Of a DNA stretch of 64,000 nt, positions 27,636 through 37,448 are shown one piece after another (position 1 is the first letter of the stretch; each line of letters begins with the position of its first letter). The DNA comes from Tamlana carrageenivorans. Lineage in GTDB: Bacteria; Bacteroidota; Bacteroidia; Flavobacteriales; Flavobacteriaceae. The translations under genes and the position numbers were made by a program. The stretch lies in the NCBI RefSeq assembly GCF_002893765.1, contig NZ_CP025938.1, positions 3,119,501 to 3,183,500 of the forward strand, in the 5' to 3' direction. The notes under the pieces are model-generated. The model was not told the DNA's origin and ran no database searches. It worked only from the letters and a program-made list of their open reading frames with translations.

Positions 27636-28058
27636 ATGAACCCGATAACGGCTATTAAAATAATGTTATGGATACTTTTAGCAGTAATTCTTTTTCATTT
27701 AAGCATTATTCTAAAAATAGTTCCTTATGAATTAACTTGGGGTGGGAGGTTGAAAAATGACTCTGAGATGTATGTTTTTGAAATAATCTCGATATTAATA
27801 AATCTATTTTTATGTGTCATCCTTTTTATAAAAGGGAAATATATAAGAGCATTTTTATCAATGAAAATAGTCAACATTATTTTATGGGTATTTTTAATAT
27901 TATTTGGACTGAATTCGGTTGGAAACCTTTTAGCAGAAACCAATTTTGAGAAATTTTTCACCCTAGTAACGTTTATTTCTGCACTTCTAATTTGGATAAT
28001 TCTACGTAAGGATAGAAAGGGGACACACAGTAATGGCTTTAATAAATATGGATTTTGA
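27636..28058 (+). CDS. Small hypothetical membrane protein
   Basis: A 140-residue protein with four hydrophobic segments (about 8-28, 48-65, 75-97 and 105-125) and a basic tail (RKDRKGTHSNGFNKYGF). No family is recognised. It stands alone between the solo DEAD-box gene and the carboxylase operon. Base composition is AT-rich like the 130-aa gene at 7751. The gap 28059-28281 holds a short dispersed-repeat match and no gene. Confidence 0.6.
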   Translation: MNPITAIKIMLWILLAVILFHLSIILKIVPYELTWGGRLKNDSEMYVFEIISILINLFLCVILFIKGKYIRAFLSMKIVNIILWVFLILFGLNSVGNLLAETNFEKFFTLVTFISALLIWIILRKDRKGTHSNGFNKYGF

Positions 28059-28281
28059 CTAAGTGCTTACTCGTAAATTAAAAGCTTTTTAATTCACGTA
28101 TTAAACCTAGTAAATTCGTGTTATATCATTCAAAAGCAACTGATGAACTTTGTAGCTTTAGAACTTTAACTAAGCAAGAGCACCACGACAAGCTCAGTAT
28201 GACAAGGCTTGATGTTTATGTTCAACTTAACAAAACCGTAGACTTTTATTCCATCCTCCATTCGATAGAAATCCAAAAACA

Positions 28282-29823
28282 TCATAAAGGAATATTCCCA
28301 TGTTTACGTTTTGGGCCTTTAACAACCTTATTTTCTAACATGGCAAAGCCTTTAAGGAGTTTTCTTCTCGTGTTTTTGGGAAGGATCACTTCATCTATAA
28401 ATCCGCGTTTGGCTGCTTCATAAGGATTAGCAAATTTTTCGGCATATTCTTGTTCTTTCTCTTTGAGTTTTTTTTCTGGATTGTCAGCTTGAGAAATGTC
28501 TTTTTTGAAAATAATTTCACTCGCACCCTTAGCCCCCATAACGGCAATTTCGGCACCTGGCCAAGCAAAATTTAAATCGGCACCAATGTGCTTGGAGTTC
28601 ATTACATCATAAGCACCGCCATAGGCTTTTCTGGTAATTACAGTTATTCTGGGCACCGTAGCTTCACTTAAGGCGTAAAGTAATTTTGCACCATGAGTGA
28701 TAATGGCATTCCATTCCTGATTGGTACCAGGAAGAAAGCCCGGAACATCCACCAAAACCAGTAAAGGGATATTAAAACAATCGCAAAAACGTGTGAAACG
28801 TGCTGCCTTTCTAGAACTTTTTACCCCAAGAACACCTGCAAAAGACATGGGTTGATTGGCTACAATTCCGATACTTCTTCCGCCTAAGCGAGCAAAACCA
28901 ACTATAATACTTTCGGCGTATTCTTTATGGATTTCGTAAAAGGAATCGGTGTCAATAATGCCCTCAATAACTATATGCATGTCGTAGGGCTTGTTTGGGT
29001 TTTCTGGAACGCAGTCTGATAACACCTCACGTACCTCATCATTTAAAGTGTAGTCTAATTTTATAGCCGTTTCCTTATTATTTTGAGGGAGGTAACTTAA
29101 TAGTTTTTTTATATCGTCTAGGCAATGTACATCGTTTATAGACTTTTTATGAGCGACACCAGATTTAGAGGCGTGTGTATGGGCGCCACCAAGTTCTTCG
29201 CTAGAAACATCCTCATTGGTTACGGTTTTAACCACACTGGGGCCCGTTACAAACATATAACTCGAATTCTCGACCATGATGGTAAAATCGGTTATGGCAG
29301 GTGAATAAACGGCGCCACCAGCACAGGGGCCCATAATGGCCGATATTTGAGGTATGACACCCGAAGCTTGTACATTTCGGTAAAATATATCGGCGTAACC
29401 ACCTAAAGAGCGTACACCTTCTTGAATTCTGGCCCCTCCCGAATCGTTTAATCCAATAACAGGGGCTCCAACTTTAATGGCCATATCAAGGAGTTTGCAA
29501 ATCTTTTCGGCATGTGTTTCAGATAGCGAACCACCAAACACCGTAAAATCTTGGGCGTACACATATACCAAACGGTTATGAATCGTGCCGTACCCTGTAA
29601 TAACACCATCGCCGTAAAACACCTGATCTGCCATATTAAAATCGGTGGTTCTGTGGGTTACCAAAGCGCCTATTTCTTCAAAGGAGGCTTCATCCAACAA
29701 ATACTGAATACGCTCTCTAGCGGTAAGTTTATTATTTTCATGTTGTTTGTTAATACGCTTTTGGCCACCTCCTAATTGAGCGAGGGTATATAGGTGCTTT
29801 AGTTTTTCTATTTTAGAACTCAT
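28282..29823 (-). CDS. Acyl-CoA carboxylase, carboxyltransferase subunit (propionyl-CoA carboxylase beta type)
   Basis: A 513-residue carboxyltransferase with two crotonase-like halves. Visible blocks are GGGQKRINKQHENNKLTARERI near the N-terminus (read as GGGQKRI and KLTARERI), NDSGGARIQEGVRSLGGYADIF, GPCAGGAVYSPAITDF, and in the second half VDVPGFLPGTNQEWNAIITHGAKLLYA-type sequence. This is the PccB/MmdA pattern of a single-chain CT. It moves the carboxyl group from biotin to propionyl- or acetyl-CoA. It ends the three-gene operon with the biotin carboxylase and the biotin carrier. Confidence 0.95.
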   Translation of the reverse strand: MSSKIEKLKHLYTLAQLGGGQKRINKQHENNKLTARERIQYLLDEASFEEIGALVTHRTTDFNMADQVFYGDGVITGYGTIHNRLVYVYAQDFTVFGGSLSETHAEKICKLLDMAIKVGAPVIGLNDSGGARIQEGVRSLGGYADIFYRNVQASGVIPQISAIMGPCAGGAVYSPAITDFTIMVENSSYMFVTGPSVVKTVTNEDVSSEELGGAHTHASKSGVAHKKSINDVHCLDDIKKLLSYLPQNNKETAIKLDYTLNDEVREVLSDCVPENPNKPYDMHIVIEGIIDTDSFYEIHKEYAESIIVGFARLGGRSIGIVANQPMSFAGVLGVKSSRKAARFTRFCDCFNIPLLVLVDVPGFLPGTNQEWNAIITHGAKLLYALSEATVPRITVITRKAYGGAYDVMNSKHIGADLNFAWPGAEIAVMGAKGASEIIFKKDISQADNPEKKLKEKEQEYAEKFANPYEAAKRGFIDEVILPKNTRRKLLKGFAMLENKVVKGPKRKHGNIPL

Positions 29824-29834
29824 AGGATCTTTTT

Positions 29835-31283
29835 TTATGATTTGGAACGAGGAAGATGTAGTGTGTGTCTATCGTGAATAAACTGCTTAACCGCTATAAG
29901 CGCCGCCATTTTAGCTTCTTCTAATAAGTAGATCTTTCTAGACGCTTCTGTGTAATATGTTTTAACGAAGTGCGTGTCGAATTGTCCAGATTTAAAAGCT
30001 TCATGTTCACAAACGAATTTTCCAAAAGGCAGTGTGGTTTTAATGCCTTCCATTTTGTAATCATCGATAGCCTTTTTCATAAGCTGTATGGCTTCATCTC
30101 TTGTTTTACCGTAAGTTATGAGTTTAGACAGCATAGGGTCGTAAAAAATGGGGACTTCCATGCCTTCTTCATAACCATTATCTACGCGAATGCCTTTACC
30201 TTTAGGGAGTTTATAAGTTTCTAATAGACCTACGCTAGGAAGAAAATCATTTAAAGGGTCTTCGGCATAAACACGTAGCTCCAAGGCGTGGCCTTTAATT
30301 TTTAAATCTGCTTGTTTTAGGGGTAGCGCTTCACCACGTGCTATTTGAATTTGAAGTTCGACCAAATCTAATCCCGTAATGCATTCGGTTACTGGATGCT
30401 CTACCTGTAACCTGGTATTCATTTCTAGGAAATAAAAATTGTGCTGGGCATCCAATAGAAATTCAACGGTACCAGCGCCAATATATTCACATGATTGAGC
30501 CACTTTTACCGCAGCTTTTCCCATTTCGGTACGCATAGCATCACTTAAAACCGATGAAGGTGCCTCTTCAATTACTTTTTGATGTCGGCGTTGGATGCTG
30601 CATTCCCTTTCAAAGAGGTGTAGCGTTTGTCCGTGTGTATCGGCTATAATCTGGATTTCAATATGTCTGGGTGAACGTATGTACTTTTCGATAAATACCG
30701 ATCCGTCACCAAAAGCTGAAGTGGCTTCACTTATAGCACGTTTCATTTGTGATTCTAATTCGGTTTCATTTTCAACAATACGCATGCCTCTGCCACCACC
30801 ACCTGCCGAGGCTTTAATGAGGATGGGGTAACCAATTTCAGCGGCCAAAGATTTCGCTTTTTTAACATCGGTAATGGCTTCATCAATTCCTGGAACCATA
30901 GGAATATTATAAGCTTTAACAGCTTCTTTGGCGGCCAATTTGCTACCCATTATTTTGATGGCTTTGGATTTCGGGCCAATAAAAATAATATGATTAGCTT
31001 CACAGCATTCGGCAAACTGCGCATTTTCACTTAAAAACCCATATCCAGGGTGAATGGCGTCGACCTGCAGTAACTTGGCAACTTCAATAATTTTATCAGC
31101 TTTTAAATACGATTGATTAGAAGGTGCTTTTCCGATGCAAATCGCCTCATCAGCAAATTTTACATGGAGAGCGTTTCTGTCTATTTCAGAAAAAATTGCA
31201 ACCGTTTTAATACCCATTTTTTTAGCCGTTCGCATAACCCTAAGCGCAATTTCACCGCGATTGGCAACTAATATTTTTTTCAT
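29835..31283 (-). CDS. Biotin carboxylase subunit of acyl-CoA carboxylase
   Basis: A 482-residue biotin carboxylase. It opens KKILVANRGEIALRVMRTAKKMG, and has ATP-grasp motifs IKASAGGGGRGMRIV, the biotin/bicarbonate region ERECSIQRRHQKVIEEAPSS, and EMNTRLQVEHPVTE. It carboxylates carrier-bound biotin with ATP and bicarbonate. Slightly longer than AccC and found beside a one-chain CT, it belongs to an acyl-CoA (probably propionyl-CoA) carboxylase and not to the fatty-acid-synthesis ACC. It lies 11 nt upstream of the CT gene. Confidence 0.95.
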   Translation of the reverse strand: MKKILVANRGEIALRVMRTAKKMGIKTVAIFSEIDRNALHVKFADEAICIGKAPSNQSYLKADKIIEVAKLLQVDAIHPGYGFLSENAQFAECCEANHIIFIGPKSKAIKIMGSKLAAKEAVKAYNIPMVPGIDEAITDVKKAKSLAAEIGYPILIKASAGGGGRGMRIVENETELESQMKRAISEATSAFGDGSVFIEKYIRSPRHIEIQIIADTHGQTLHLFERECSIQRRHQKVIEEAPSSVLSDAMRTEMGKAAVKVAQSCEYIGAGTVEFLLDAQHNFYFLEMNTRLQVEHPVTECITGLDLVELQIQIARGEALPLKQADLKIKGHALELRVYAEDPLNDFLPSVGLLETYKLPKGKGIRVDNGYEEGMEVPIFYDPMLSKLITYGKTRDEAIQLMKKAIDDYKMEGIKTTLPFGKFVCEHEAFKSGQFDTHFVKTYYTEASRKIYLLEEAKMAALIAVKQFIHDRHTLHLPRSKS

Positions 31284-31337
31284 AAAAGTGTTTTTTAGTT
31301 GGTGCTTTTAAGAAGTGATTTTAAAATGACAGTAACT

Positions 31338-31823
31338 TTATTCAAACTCGATTAAAAGGTGTCCTTTTTCTACGGCTTCACCTTTTTTAACTTGTATAGA
31401 TTTAATTGTACCATCCCTGGGGGAAAGGATGTTATTTTCCATTTTCATGGCCTCAAGAATTAAAAGAGAACTGTTTTCTTCAACATGTTGTCCCACTTTT
31501 ACAAAAATGTCTAAAATTAAGCCAGGCATAGGTGCCTTTATGGTATTGGATTGATGAGAAATCCCATTACTAAACCCCATATTTTTAATAAGAAGGTCTA
31601 AATCATCTAATATATTGACTTGGTACGTGCTCCCATTAATTTTTATTAGATATTTTTTGGTGTTTAAATCGCCTGCTAATACTTCGGCCTTAAAGGATTT
31701 GTTTTCTTGGAGCACATGGTAGTTTTTATTAGAAGTTTTAATGAGGTCTAGATTTGTAACATCACCGTAATCTATATCAAAATCCTGATTATCATTAATA
31801 TGCACTTTGTATGTTTTGCCCAT
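31338..31823 (-). CDS. Biotin carboxyl carrier protein of the acyl-CoA carboxylase
   Basis: A 161-residue protein whose C-terminal 75 residues are a biotinyl domain with the motif EAMKMEN; Lys127 is the biotin attachment site. The N-terminal half resembles the BT domain that docks the carrier to the carboxylase in PccA. Here the carrier is a separate chain instead of being fused to the biotin carboxylase. It is the first gene of the operon, 54 nt before the biotin carboxylase. Confidence 0.93.
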   Translation of the reverse strand: MGKTYKVHINDNQDFDIDYGDVTNLDLIKTSNKNYHVLQENKSFKAEVLAGDLNTKKYLIKINGSTYQVNILDDLDLLIKNMGFSNGISHQSNTIKAPMPGLILDIFVKVGQHVEENSSLLILEAMKMENNILSPRDGTIKSIQVKKGEAVEKGHLLIEFE

Positions 31824-32160
31824 AATAGAAAATAATTGCTATTAAATATAAGCATTTTTATTATGGGGTTTACTTATTAATAATGGAAAAAAGACTGGCA
31901 ACGTAGATGCGATTGTTGTTGGTATTATCCAAATGGAAGCATTCACTTTATTTAGAATAATTTTTTAAACGCCTAAAAGGTAAAGTCTCAAAGTTTTTTT
32001 ATGTTTTAACATTTGATTTTGTTAATGAGATTTTTTTTAACATATGTTTTTTTAAAGGAGAACAAGAAAAGTTCAGATTATACAACAATTTGAGCTACTC
32101 TTTGATGTGTTTTATTGATTAAGTGCTTAATAGTTAATGTGTTAAATATTTGTTGATAGA

Positions 32161-32178
32161 ATATGATTAAAGTCATAT
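32161..32178. promoter_or_regulatory. Crp/Fnr-like palindrome upstream of the YceI-porin genes
   Basis: ATATGA (32161-32166) and TCATAT (32173-32178) form a perfect inverted repeat with a 6-nt spacer, the TGA-N6-TCA geometry of Crp/Fnr operators. It lies about 46 nt upstream of the YceI start at 32225. The rest of the gap 31824-32224 is AT-rich with no gene seen. Confidence 0.4.
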
Positions 32179-32224
32179 TGTAACATCTATAACGTCACGA
32201 AATTTGCAAAAAATGAGGAATGAT

Positions 32225-32809
32225 ATGGAAAAGCAAAAAAGAAAAACAAAAGGACTTTTAAGCTTCTTAGCTCTTTTATTTGTGTCTATTAATTTAATAC
32301 AAGCACAAGAGTTAAAGTTAGTAAATAGTGAATCGATATTAAAGATTTACGGAACCTCTAGCATTCATGATTGGCATGAGGAAGCCGAAAGTCAGTCCGG
32401 AAAATTAGTTTTTAGCGACCTAGAAAATGGGAAAATAGAGGCCTTATCTGTTGCCATTGAAACCGAAAGTTTGAAAAGTGGTAAGAGTGGTATGGATAAG
32501 AATACTTACAAGGCTCTAAACTCTAAAAAACACAAACAAATTACTTTTCAATTAACTAAAGTGGAAAGTGTAAGCGCTAAAGGAAATGGTGTTTTTGATG
32601 TGAAAATTGTTGGAGATTTAACCATTGCTGGAACTAAAAAAAGTATAGCCCTTAATTTTAAGCTAGTTGGAAATGGTGGGAAGGCTACCATTGAAGGCGA
32701 GAAGAAAATTAAAATGACTCAATTTAATGTAGAACCACCTACAGCTATGTTGGGAGCCATAACTACAGGAGATGATTTAACTATAAAATTTAAAACAACA
32801 TTTAAATAA
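32225..32809 (+). CDS. YceI family periplasmic protein
   Basis: A 194-residue protein from the ATG at 32225 (MEKQKRKTKG), followed by a signal peptide core (LLSFLALLFVSINLIQAQ). The open frame extends to a TTG at 32204, but that start is less likely. The YceI domain shows the strands LKIYGTSSIHDWHEEAE, MDKNTYKALNSKKHKQITF and VGDLTIAGTKKSIALNF. The SIHDWH motif, with two histidines, is typical of the sub-type found beside porins. It is the first gene of a unit with the outer-membrane porin 28 nt downstream. Confidence 0.9.
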   Translation: MEKQKRKTKGLLSFLALLFVSINLIQAQELKLVNSESILKIYGTSSIHDWHEEAESQSGKLVFSDLENGKIEALSVAIETESLKSGKSGMDKNTYKALNSKKHKQITFQLTKVESVSAKGNGVFDVKIVGDLTIAGTKKSIALNFKLVGNGGKATIEGEKKIKMTQFNVEPPTAMLGAITTGDDLTIKFKTTFK

Positions 32810-32837
32810 GTAACAACAACTATAAATAACTATAATT

Positions 32838-34118
32838 ATGAAGTCAAAAATTAAAAATTTAATTTTAGCAGTATTAGTTTTAACAGGCTTAAATATTTAT
32901 GCTCAAAACAATCGCAGAAATTTAGATAATTTCAGACAACCAGATCAAAGAGGTATTAATACCTTTGAAGCTCCAAAAGATACCGAAACTACATTCGATG
33001 GAGTAAAAGTTAGAGTTGGTGGAGCGTCAACCTTACAGTTTCAAGATCTAAGACATGAAAATTCTGGTGCAGTACCTTTAGGAAAAATAGGTTCTAACTT
33101 TAACTTAGCTACTGCTAACTTAGATTTAGACGTAGCACTTGCTGATGGTGTTAGAATGCACTTAAGAACATATCTTTCTTCGCGTCACCATCCAGAACCA
33201 TATGTGAAAGGTGGGTATTTTCAAATTGATAAATTAGATTTTATTAGCGAAGGACTTTTATCTGATTTGATGCAGTATACGACCATTAAAATTGGTCATA
33301 TGGAGAACAACTATGGTGATGCGCACTTTAGAAGAAGTGATAATGCACAAACTATTTACAACCCTTTTATTGGAAACCTTATCATGGATTCATTTACTAC
33401 AGAAGTAGGAGCAGAGGTTTACTATAGAAGAGAAGGATTTTTAGGAATGGTTGGTTTTTCTAATGGTAAATTAAATCAATCTGTTGTAGCTGGATCTAAC
33501 GGTAAAACAGGTGGTGCTGCTTTTTTAGCAAAGTTAGGCTATGACAAGCAACTGAATGATGATTTAAGAGTAAGATTAACAGGATCATTATACAACACAG
33601 GATACGCATCTAGATTATATTTATACAGTGCTGATAGAGCAGGATCAAGATATTACCACGTTATGGAAGAAGAGGGTTCAAAATCAGATAATTTTAGATC
33701 GGGTCGTTTCTCTCCAAGCTTTCAAAACAGTATTACTTCTGTGATGATTAACCCATTTGTACGTTATAAAGGTTTTGAACTTTTCGGAACTGTAGAAAGA
33801 GCTAGTGGTGCTACACATGTTGATTCTGCCGATGATATTGAAGGTGTTACAAATCAATATGCCGGAGAGTTATTATACCGTTTTGGTAAAACAGAAAACT
33901 TTTATGTTGGTGGCCGTTACAATATTGTAGACTCTGAGTATGATGACAAAGCTCAAGATGTGACTATTAATAGAGCTCAAATTGGTGCTGGTTGGTTTAT
34001 GACAAAAAACATCTTAATGAAAGCAGAATATGTGAACCAAAACTATAAAGGGTTTGCTGGTGCATTAGAAGATGGTAAATTTAACGGATTTATGTTAGAG
34101 GCTGCTATTAGTTTCTAG
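32838..34118 (+). CDS. Outer-membrane porin-like beta-barrel protein
   Basis: A 426-residue protein with a signal peptide ending near AQNN. The mature part has many alternating amphipathic strands rich in glycine and aromatic residues and ends with a terminal phenylalanine (MLEAAISF), the mark of outer-membrane barrels. I do not recognise a named substrate; it resembles phosphate/carboxylate-type porins of Bacteroidota. It sits between two YceI genes, 28 nt after the first, and ends at a hairpin terminator. Confidence 0.8.
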   Translation: MKSKIKNLILAVLVLTGLNIYAQNNRRNLDNFRQPDQRGINTFEAPKDTETTFDGVKVRVGGASTLQFQDLRHENSGAVPLGKIGSNFNLATANLDLDVALADGVRMHLRTYLSSRHHPEPYVKGGYFQIDKLDFISEGLLSDLMQYTTIKIGHMENNYGDAHFRRSDNAQTIYNPFIGNLIMDSFTTEVGAEVYYRREGFLGMVGFSNGKLNQSVVAGSNGKTGGAAFLAKLGYDKQLNDDLRVRLTGSLYNTGYASRLYLYSADRAGSRYYHVMEEEGSKSDNFRSGRFSPSFQNSITSVMINPFVRYKGFELFGTVERASGATHVDSADDIEGVTNQYAGELLYRFGKTENFYVGGRYNIVDSEYDDKAQDVTINRAQIGAGWFMTKNILMKAEYVNQNYKGFAGALEDGKFNGFMLEAAISF

Positions 34119-34142
34119 TAACCTGAGTTCGATTATGATTAC

Positions 34143-34191
34143 AAAGTCTCAGGGTGTGGCGATAATTTCGCCAGATTCTGAGACTTTTTTT
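34143..34191 (+). terminator. Intrinsic terminator after the porin gene
   Basis: AAAGTCTCAG (34143-34152) pairs with CTGAGACTTT from 34178, with an inner TGGCGA/TCGCCA stem, followed by a T run. It separates the YceI-porin unit from the next YceI gene. Confidence 0.85.
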
Positions 34192-34217
34192 ATAACTTTA
34201 ATTATTAAAATTTGGGC

Positions 34218-34802
34218 ATGAAAAAAATTCTATTTTTAATTTTAATACTGGCTACTCTTGGTTTTGCCAAGCGAGATGTGTTTCTGGAAAATAGAGTGTA
34301 TAAAATTGTTTCTGGTAGTCACATGTCTGTTATCGGGACTAGCAATGTTAAAGGTTTTACATGCAAATATGATATCACCAAATTTGATAAAACGCTTCCA
34401 GTACACTATACTATTGCAGGTAATAAAATAGTATTTTCAAAGTCAGATTTGGTTTTGGAAAACGTAAATTTTGATTGTGGAGGAAGAGGGATAAATCGTG
34501 ATTTTAAGGAGGTTTTAAAAACCGATTTATATCCAGAAATAAAATTAACCCTTAAGGAGATTCTTGATTATAAGACTACAAATCACGTCGAGGTTTTAGT
34601 TGGCATCTCAATAGCTGGCGTTAGCAATCAATACGGCATCCCAGTGTGTTATAATGTTGTAGACGGCAAATTGCGAATAAGTGGACATTTAGATTTGGCT
34701 TTGAATGATTTTAATATTCAAGCGCCAACAAAATTATTTGGACTAATTCAGCTTGGAAATGAGGTTAAAATTGATTTTCAGTTGTTTTTAAAGGAAATCT
34801 AG
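34218..34802 (+). CDS. YceI-like periplasmic protein
   Basis: A 194-residue protein from the ATG at 34218 with a signal peptide (ILFLILILATLGFA). The fold pattern is YceI-like: MSVIGTSNVKGFTCKYDI, FKEVLKTDLYPEIKLTL and, near the end, LDLALNDFNIQAPTKLFGLI, which parallels the end of the YceI protein at 32225 (MTQFNVEPPTAMLGAI). Cysteines in FTCKYD, NFDCGGRG and IPVCYN are extra and could form disulphides. It lies after the porin terminator, so some read-through or a separate promoter is needed. Confidence 0.82.
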   Translation: MKKILFLILILATLGFAKRDVFLENRVYKIVSGSHMSVIGTSNVKGFTCKYDITKFDKTLPVHYTIAGNKIVFSKSDLVLENVNFDCGGRGINRDFKEVLKTDLYPEIKLTLKEILDYKTTNHVEVLVGISIAGVSNQYGIPVCYNVVDGKLRISGHLDLALNDFNIQAPTKLFGLIQLGNEVKIDFQLFLKEI

Positions 34803-34876
34803 AATTTTGTGCTATTTGTTTTACGCTATCGAAAGCCTGCAGCCTAAGGTTTAAAATGACACTTAATTTTGAAGCT

Positions 34877-35434
34877 TTATGTCTTTAAGTGGTCTTTAAT
34901 TTTTTCAGAAACAAATGCATAATAAGCTTTATTTGAAGCCACAAAATGATTATTTGCATCGTTTATATTTTCAATAAGCGCATCAAATTCTTTTATACTA
35001 ACTAACTTTAAAGCTTCAACTTCGTCTTCCTGAGGTATTAAATCAATTAAAGGTACTTTTAATTTGGCGATAAATGTATTGTGAAACTCGTTATCGGTGA
35101 TGCCATTTTTATACGATTGAAAACACTCAAAAACACCTATTTCGATAAGATCATTTTCAGTAATAGATACCTTAATTTCTTCAAAAGTTTCTCTAATAGC
35201 ACCTTGTTTTATGGTTTCGCCCGCATCAATATGCCCGGCAACCGATACATCCCACATAAGCGGACAAATGGCTTTTTGCGCCGAACGCTGCGATAGTAAA
35301 ACCTCACCATTTTCGGTATAAAACCAAATATGTGCCGTGTGGTGATACAATCCTTTTTGGTGGATTACCGATTTTAATTCAGAAACCCCTAAAAGCTTTC
35401 CGTTTTTATCGGTTATATCTATTAATTCGTCCAT
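34877..35434 (-). CDS. NUDIX hydrolase
   Basis: A 185-residue protein from the ATG at 35434 (MDELIDITDKNGKLLG); the frame extends 13 codons further but those residues are hydrophobic and not family-like. The Nudix box is GHIDAGETIKQGAIRETFEE, matching G-x5-E-x7-RE-x2-EE. The N-terminal pattern (RSAQKAICPLMWDVSVAGH) resembles the IPP-isomerase-like Nudix subgroup. It would cleave a nucleoside diphosphate derivative or similar; the substrate is unknown. Confidence 0.88.
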   Translation of the reverse strand: MDELIDITDKNGKLLGVSELKSVIHQKGLYHHTAHIWFYTENGEVLLSQRSAQKAICPLMWDVSVAGHIDAGETIKQGAIRETFEEIKVSITENDLIEIGVFECFQSYKNGITDNEFHNTFIAKLKVPLIDLIPQEDEVEALKLVSIKEFDALIENINDANNHFVASNKAYYAFVSEKIKDHLKT

Positions 35435-35502
35435 GGGTATAAAAAAGACGCATAACAAAAAATGAAAAATCAAATATTGTCATGCGTCATTAAATTTAAA
35501 TA

Positions 35503-36591
35503 TTATTCAAAATAGCTAAATGTTTCGCCGTCTTTTATGTTGAGTAAAGTTTCATAAATTAATTTAATCACATTTTCAACATCATCGCGGTGTACCATTT
35601 CAACCGTGGTATGCATGTAGCGTAATGGCAGTGAGATTAAGGCAGAAGCTACACCACCATTGCTATAAGCAAAAGCATCGGTGTCTGTTCCTGTAGCTCT
35701 TGATAGGGCAGAACGTTGAAACGGAATTTTTTTCGCTTCGGCAGTATCTGTAATCAAATCTCGTAATTTTTGCTGTACCGCTGGAGCATAAGCAACAACA
35801 GGCCCTTTACCAATTTCTAAATCACCTTCCTTGGTTTTTTCAATCATAGGGGTGGTGGTATCGTGGGTGACATCGGTTACAATGGCCACATTAGGTTTAA
35901 TGGTTTGGGTGATCATTTCTGCACCGCGTAAACCTATTTCTTCCTGAACCGAGTTGGTAATGTATAATCCAAAAGGTAAAGTTTTATTATTTTCCTTAAG
36001 CAACCTAGCCACTTCGGCAATCATAAATCCTCCCATGCGGTTATCTAAAGCACGACAAACAAATTTATTGCCGTTTAGCACATGAAATTCGTCTGGATAT
36101 GTAATGACACAACCTACATGAATTCCTAATTTTTCTACTTCTTCTTTGTCTTTTGCACCCACATCAATCGTGATGTTATCTGGTTTTGGAGCTTGTTCCT
36201 TCGATTTATCTCTGGTATGAATAGCCGGCCAACCAAAAACACCTTTTACGATACCGTTTTTGGTGTGAATGTTTACCACTTTACTCGGGGCAATTTGATG
36301 ATCGCTACCTCCGTTTCTTATTACATAAATTAAACCATTATCTGAAATATAGTTAACATACCACGAAATTTCATCGGCATGCCCTTCAATAACGACTTTA
36401 TATTTCGCATCAGGATTGATAACGCCAACAGCTGTGCCGTAAGTGTCGGTTATAAAAGTGTCTACGTAAGGTTTTAGGTAGTCCATCCAGATCTTCTGAC
36501 CCGTCCACTCGTAGCCCGTAGGGGCTGCATTATTTAAATATTTTTCTAAAAAGTCAATCGACTTTTTGTTAAGAATGCTCTTGTTTGCCAT
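35503..36591 (-). CDS. M42 family metallopeptidase
   Basis: A 362-residue peptidase. Metal ligands appear in VIEGHADEISW, CRALDNRMGGFM, SVQEEIGLRGAEM (catalytic Glu followed by a metal-binding Glu) and VTDVTHDTTTP, with a last His in YMHTTVEMVH. M42 enzymes are large, often dodecameric aminopeptidases or endoglucanase-like proteins that trim peptides in the cytoplasm. No signal peptide is present. It is a single gene. Confidence 0.92.
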   Translation of the reverse strand: MANKSILNKKSIDFLEKYLNNAAPTGYEWTGQKIWMDYLKPYVDTFITDTYGTAVGVINPDAKYKVVIEGHADEISWYVNYISDNGLIYVIRNGGSDHQIAPSKVVNIHTKNGIVKGVFGWPAIHTRDKSKEQAPKPDNITIDVGAKDKEEVEKLGIHVGCVITYPDEFHVLNGNKFVCRALDNRMGGFMIAEVARLLKENNKTLPFGLYITNSVQEEIGLRGAEMITQTIKPNVAIVTDVTHDTTTPMIEKTKEGDLEIGKGPVVAYAPAVQQKLRDLITDTAEAKKIPFQRSALSRATGTDTDAFAYSNGGVASALISLPLRYMHTTVEMVHRDDVENVIKLIYETLLNIKDGETFSYFE

Positions 36592-36770
36592 TTAAAAAAA
36601 GTTTTGCACTAAAATAACAATATTAATAGAGATGAAAAGCTTTAAAATGAATATTGTAAAGGGTAAATTGTTAAAAATATTAAAAGAAAAGTGAGATATT
36701 AAAAGCCTATAGGTAATAGTGATTATAATTTCTTTATTTTTACCTGTTAAATGCCCCCACTTTTAAATAA

Positions 36771-37448
36771 ATGAACTGTTTAAAATATTTATTGGTTTTT
36801 TGTCCGTTTTTAGTTTTTTCGCAAATTAACAACATCGAACAGGATACTACTTCTATTGAATACCTAATTATAGAAGGAGATTCCATACCACGGCAGTCTA
36901 TAAATTTAGATGAGGTGGTGTTATTACATCGATTAAAGTTTGAGAGCAAAAAGGAGCGCGTTCGTTATTTAATCTTAAGACGAAAGACCTTAAAAGTGTA
37001 CCCTTATGCTAAAATGGCTGCCGAACGATTAGATTCCATGAATACCAGATTGGCTGCTTTAAAAAGAAATCGTCAGAAGAAACGCTACACAAAAAAAATT
37101 CAAAAATATATTGAAGGTGAGTTTTCCGATGAGCTTAAAAAATTAACACGAACAGAGGGACAAATTTTAGTAAAATTAATTCACCGACAAACAGGAACCA
37201 CGGCCTTTGATTTGGTAAAAGAACTTCGTAGTGGATGGCGTGCTTTTTGGTACAATACCACGGCCAGTATGTTCGATATATCCCTAAAACGCGAGTTTGA
37301 CCCTACCCATGTTAAGGAAGATTATCTTATTGAAGATATTTTACTTCGTGCTTTTCAAAATGGCTTGTTAGAACCACAGCCACCTGCCATTCAATTTAAT
37401 TTTTACGAGTTAACCGATAAATGGATTTATCAAAAAACACCGGAGTAA
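36771..37448 (+). CDS. DUF4294 protein
   Basis: A 225-residue protein with an N-terminal signal peptide (LLVFCPFLVFSQ). The middle holds the DUF4294 pattern RRKTLKVYPYAKMAAERLD and EGQILVKLIHRQTGTTAFDLVKEL, then GWRAFWYNTTASMFDISLKREFDP. This family is found in Bacteroidota, and its function is not known. The stop codon abuts the ATG of the hemolysin III gene, so the two are translated together. Confidence 0.85.
   Translation: MNCLKYLLVFCPFLVFSQINNIEQDTTSIEYLIIEGDSIPRQSINLDEVVLLHRLKFESKKERVRYLILRRKTLKVYPYAKMAAERLDSMNTRLAALKRNRQKKRYTKKIQKYIEGEFSDELKKLTRTEGQILVKLIHRQTGTTAFDLVKELRSGWRAFWYNTTASMFDISLKREFDPTHVKEDYLIEDILLRAFQNGLLEPQPPAIQFNFYELTDKWIYQKTPE

Noticed and set aside
28118..28423. 101-aa plus-strand open frame at the carboxyltransferase 3' end
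   Set aside because: Half of it overlaps the carboxyltransferase gene on the opposite strand and the rest is spacer with a dispersed repeat; no domain pattern.
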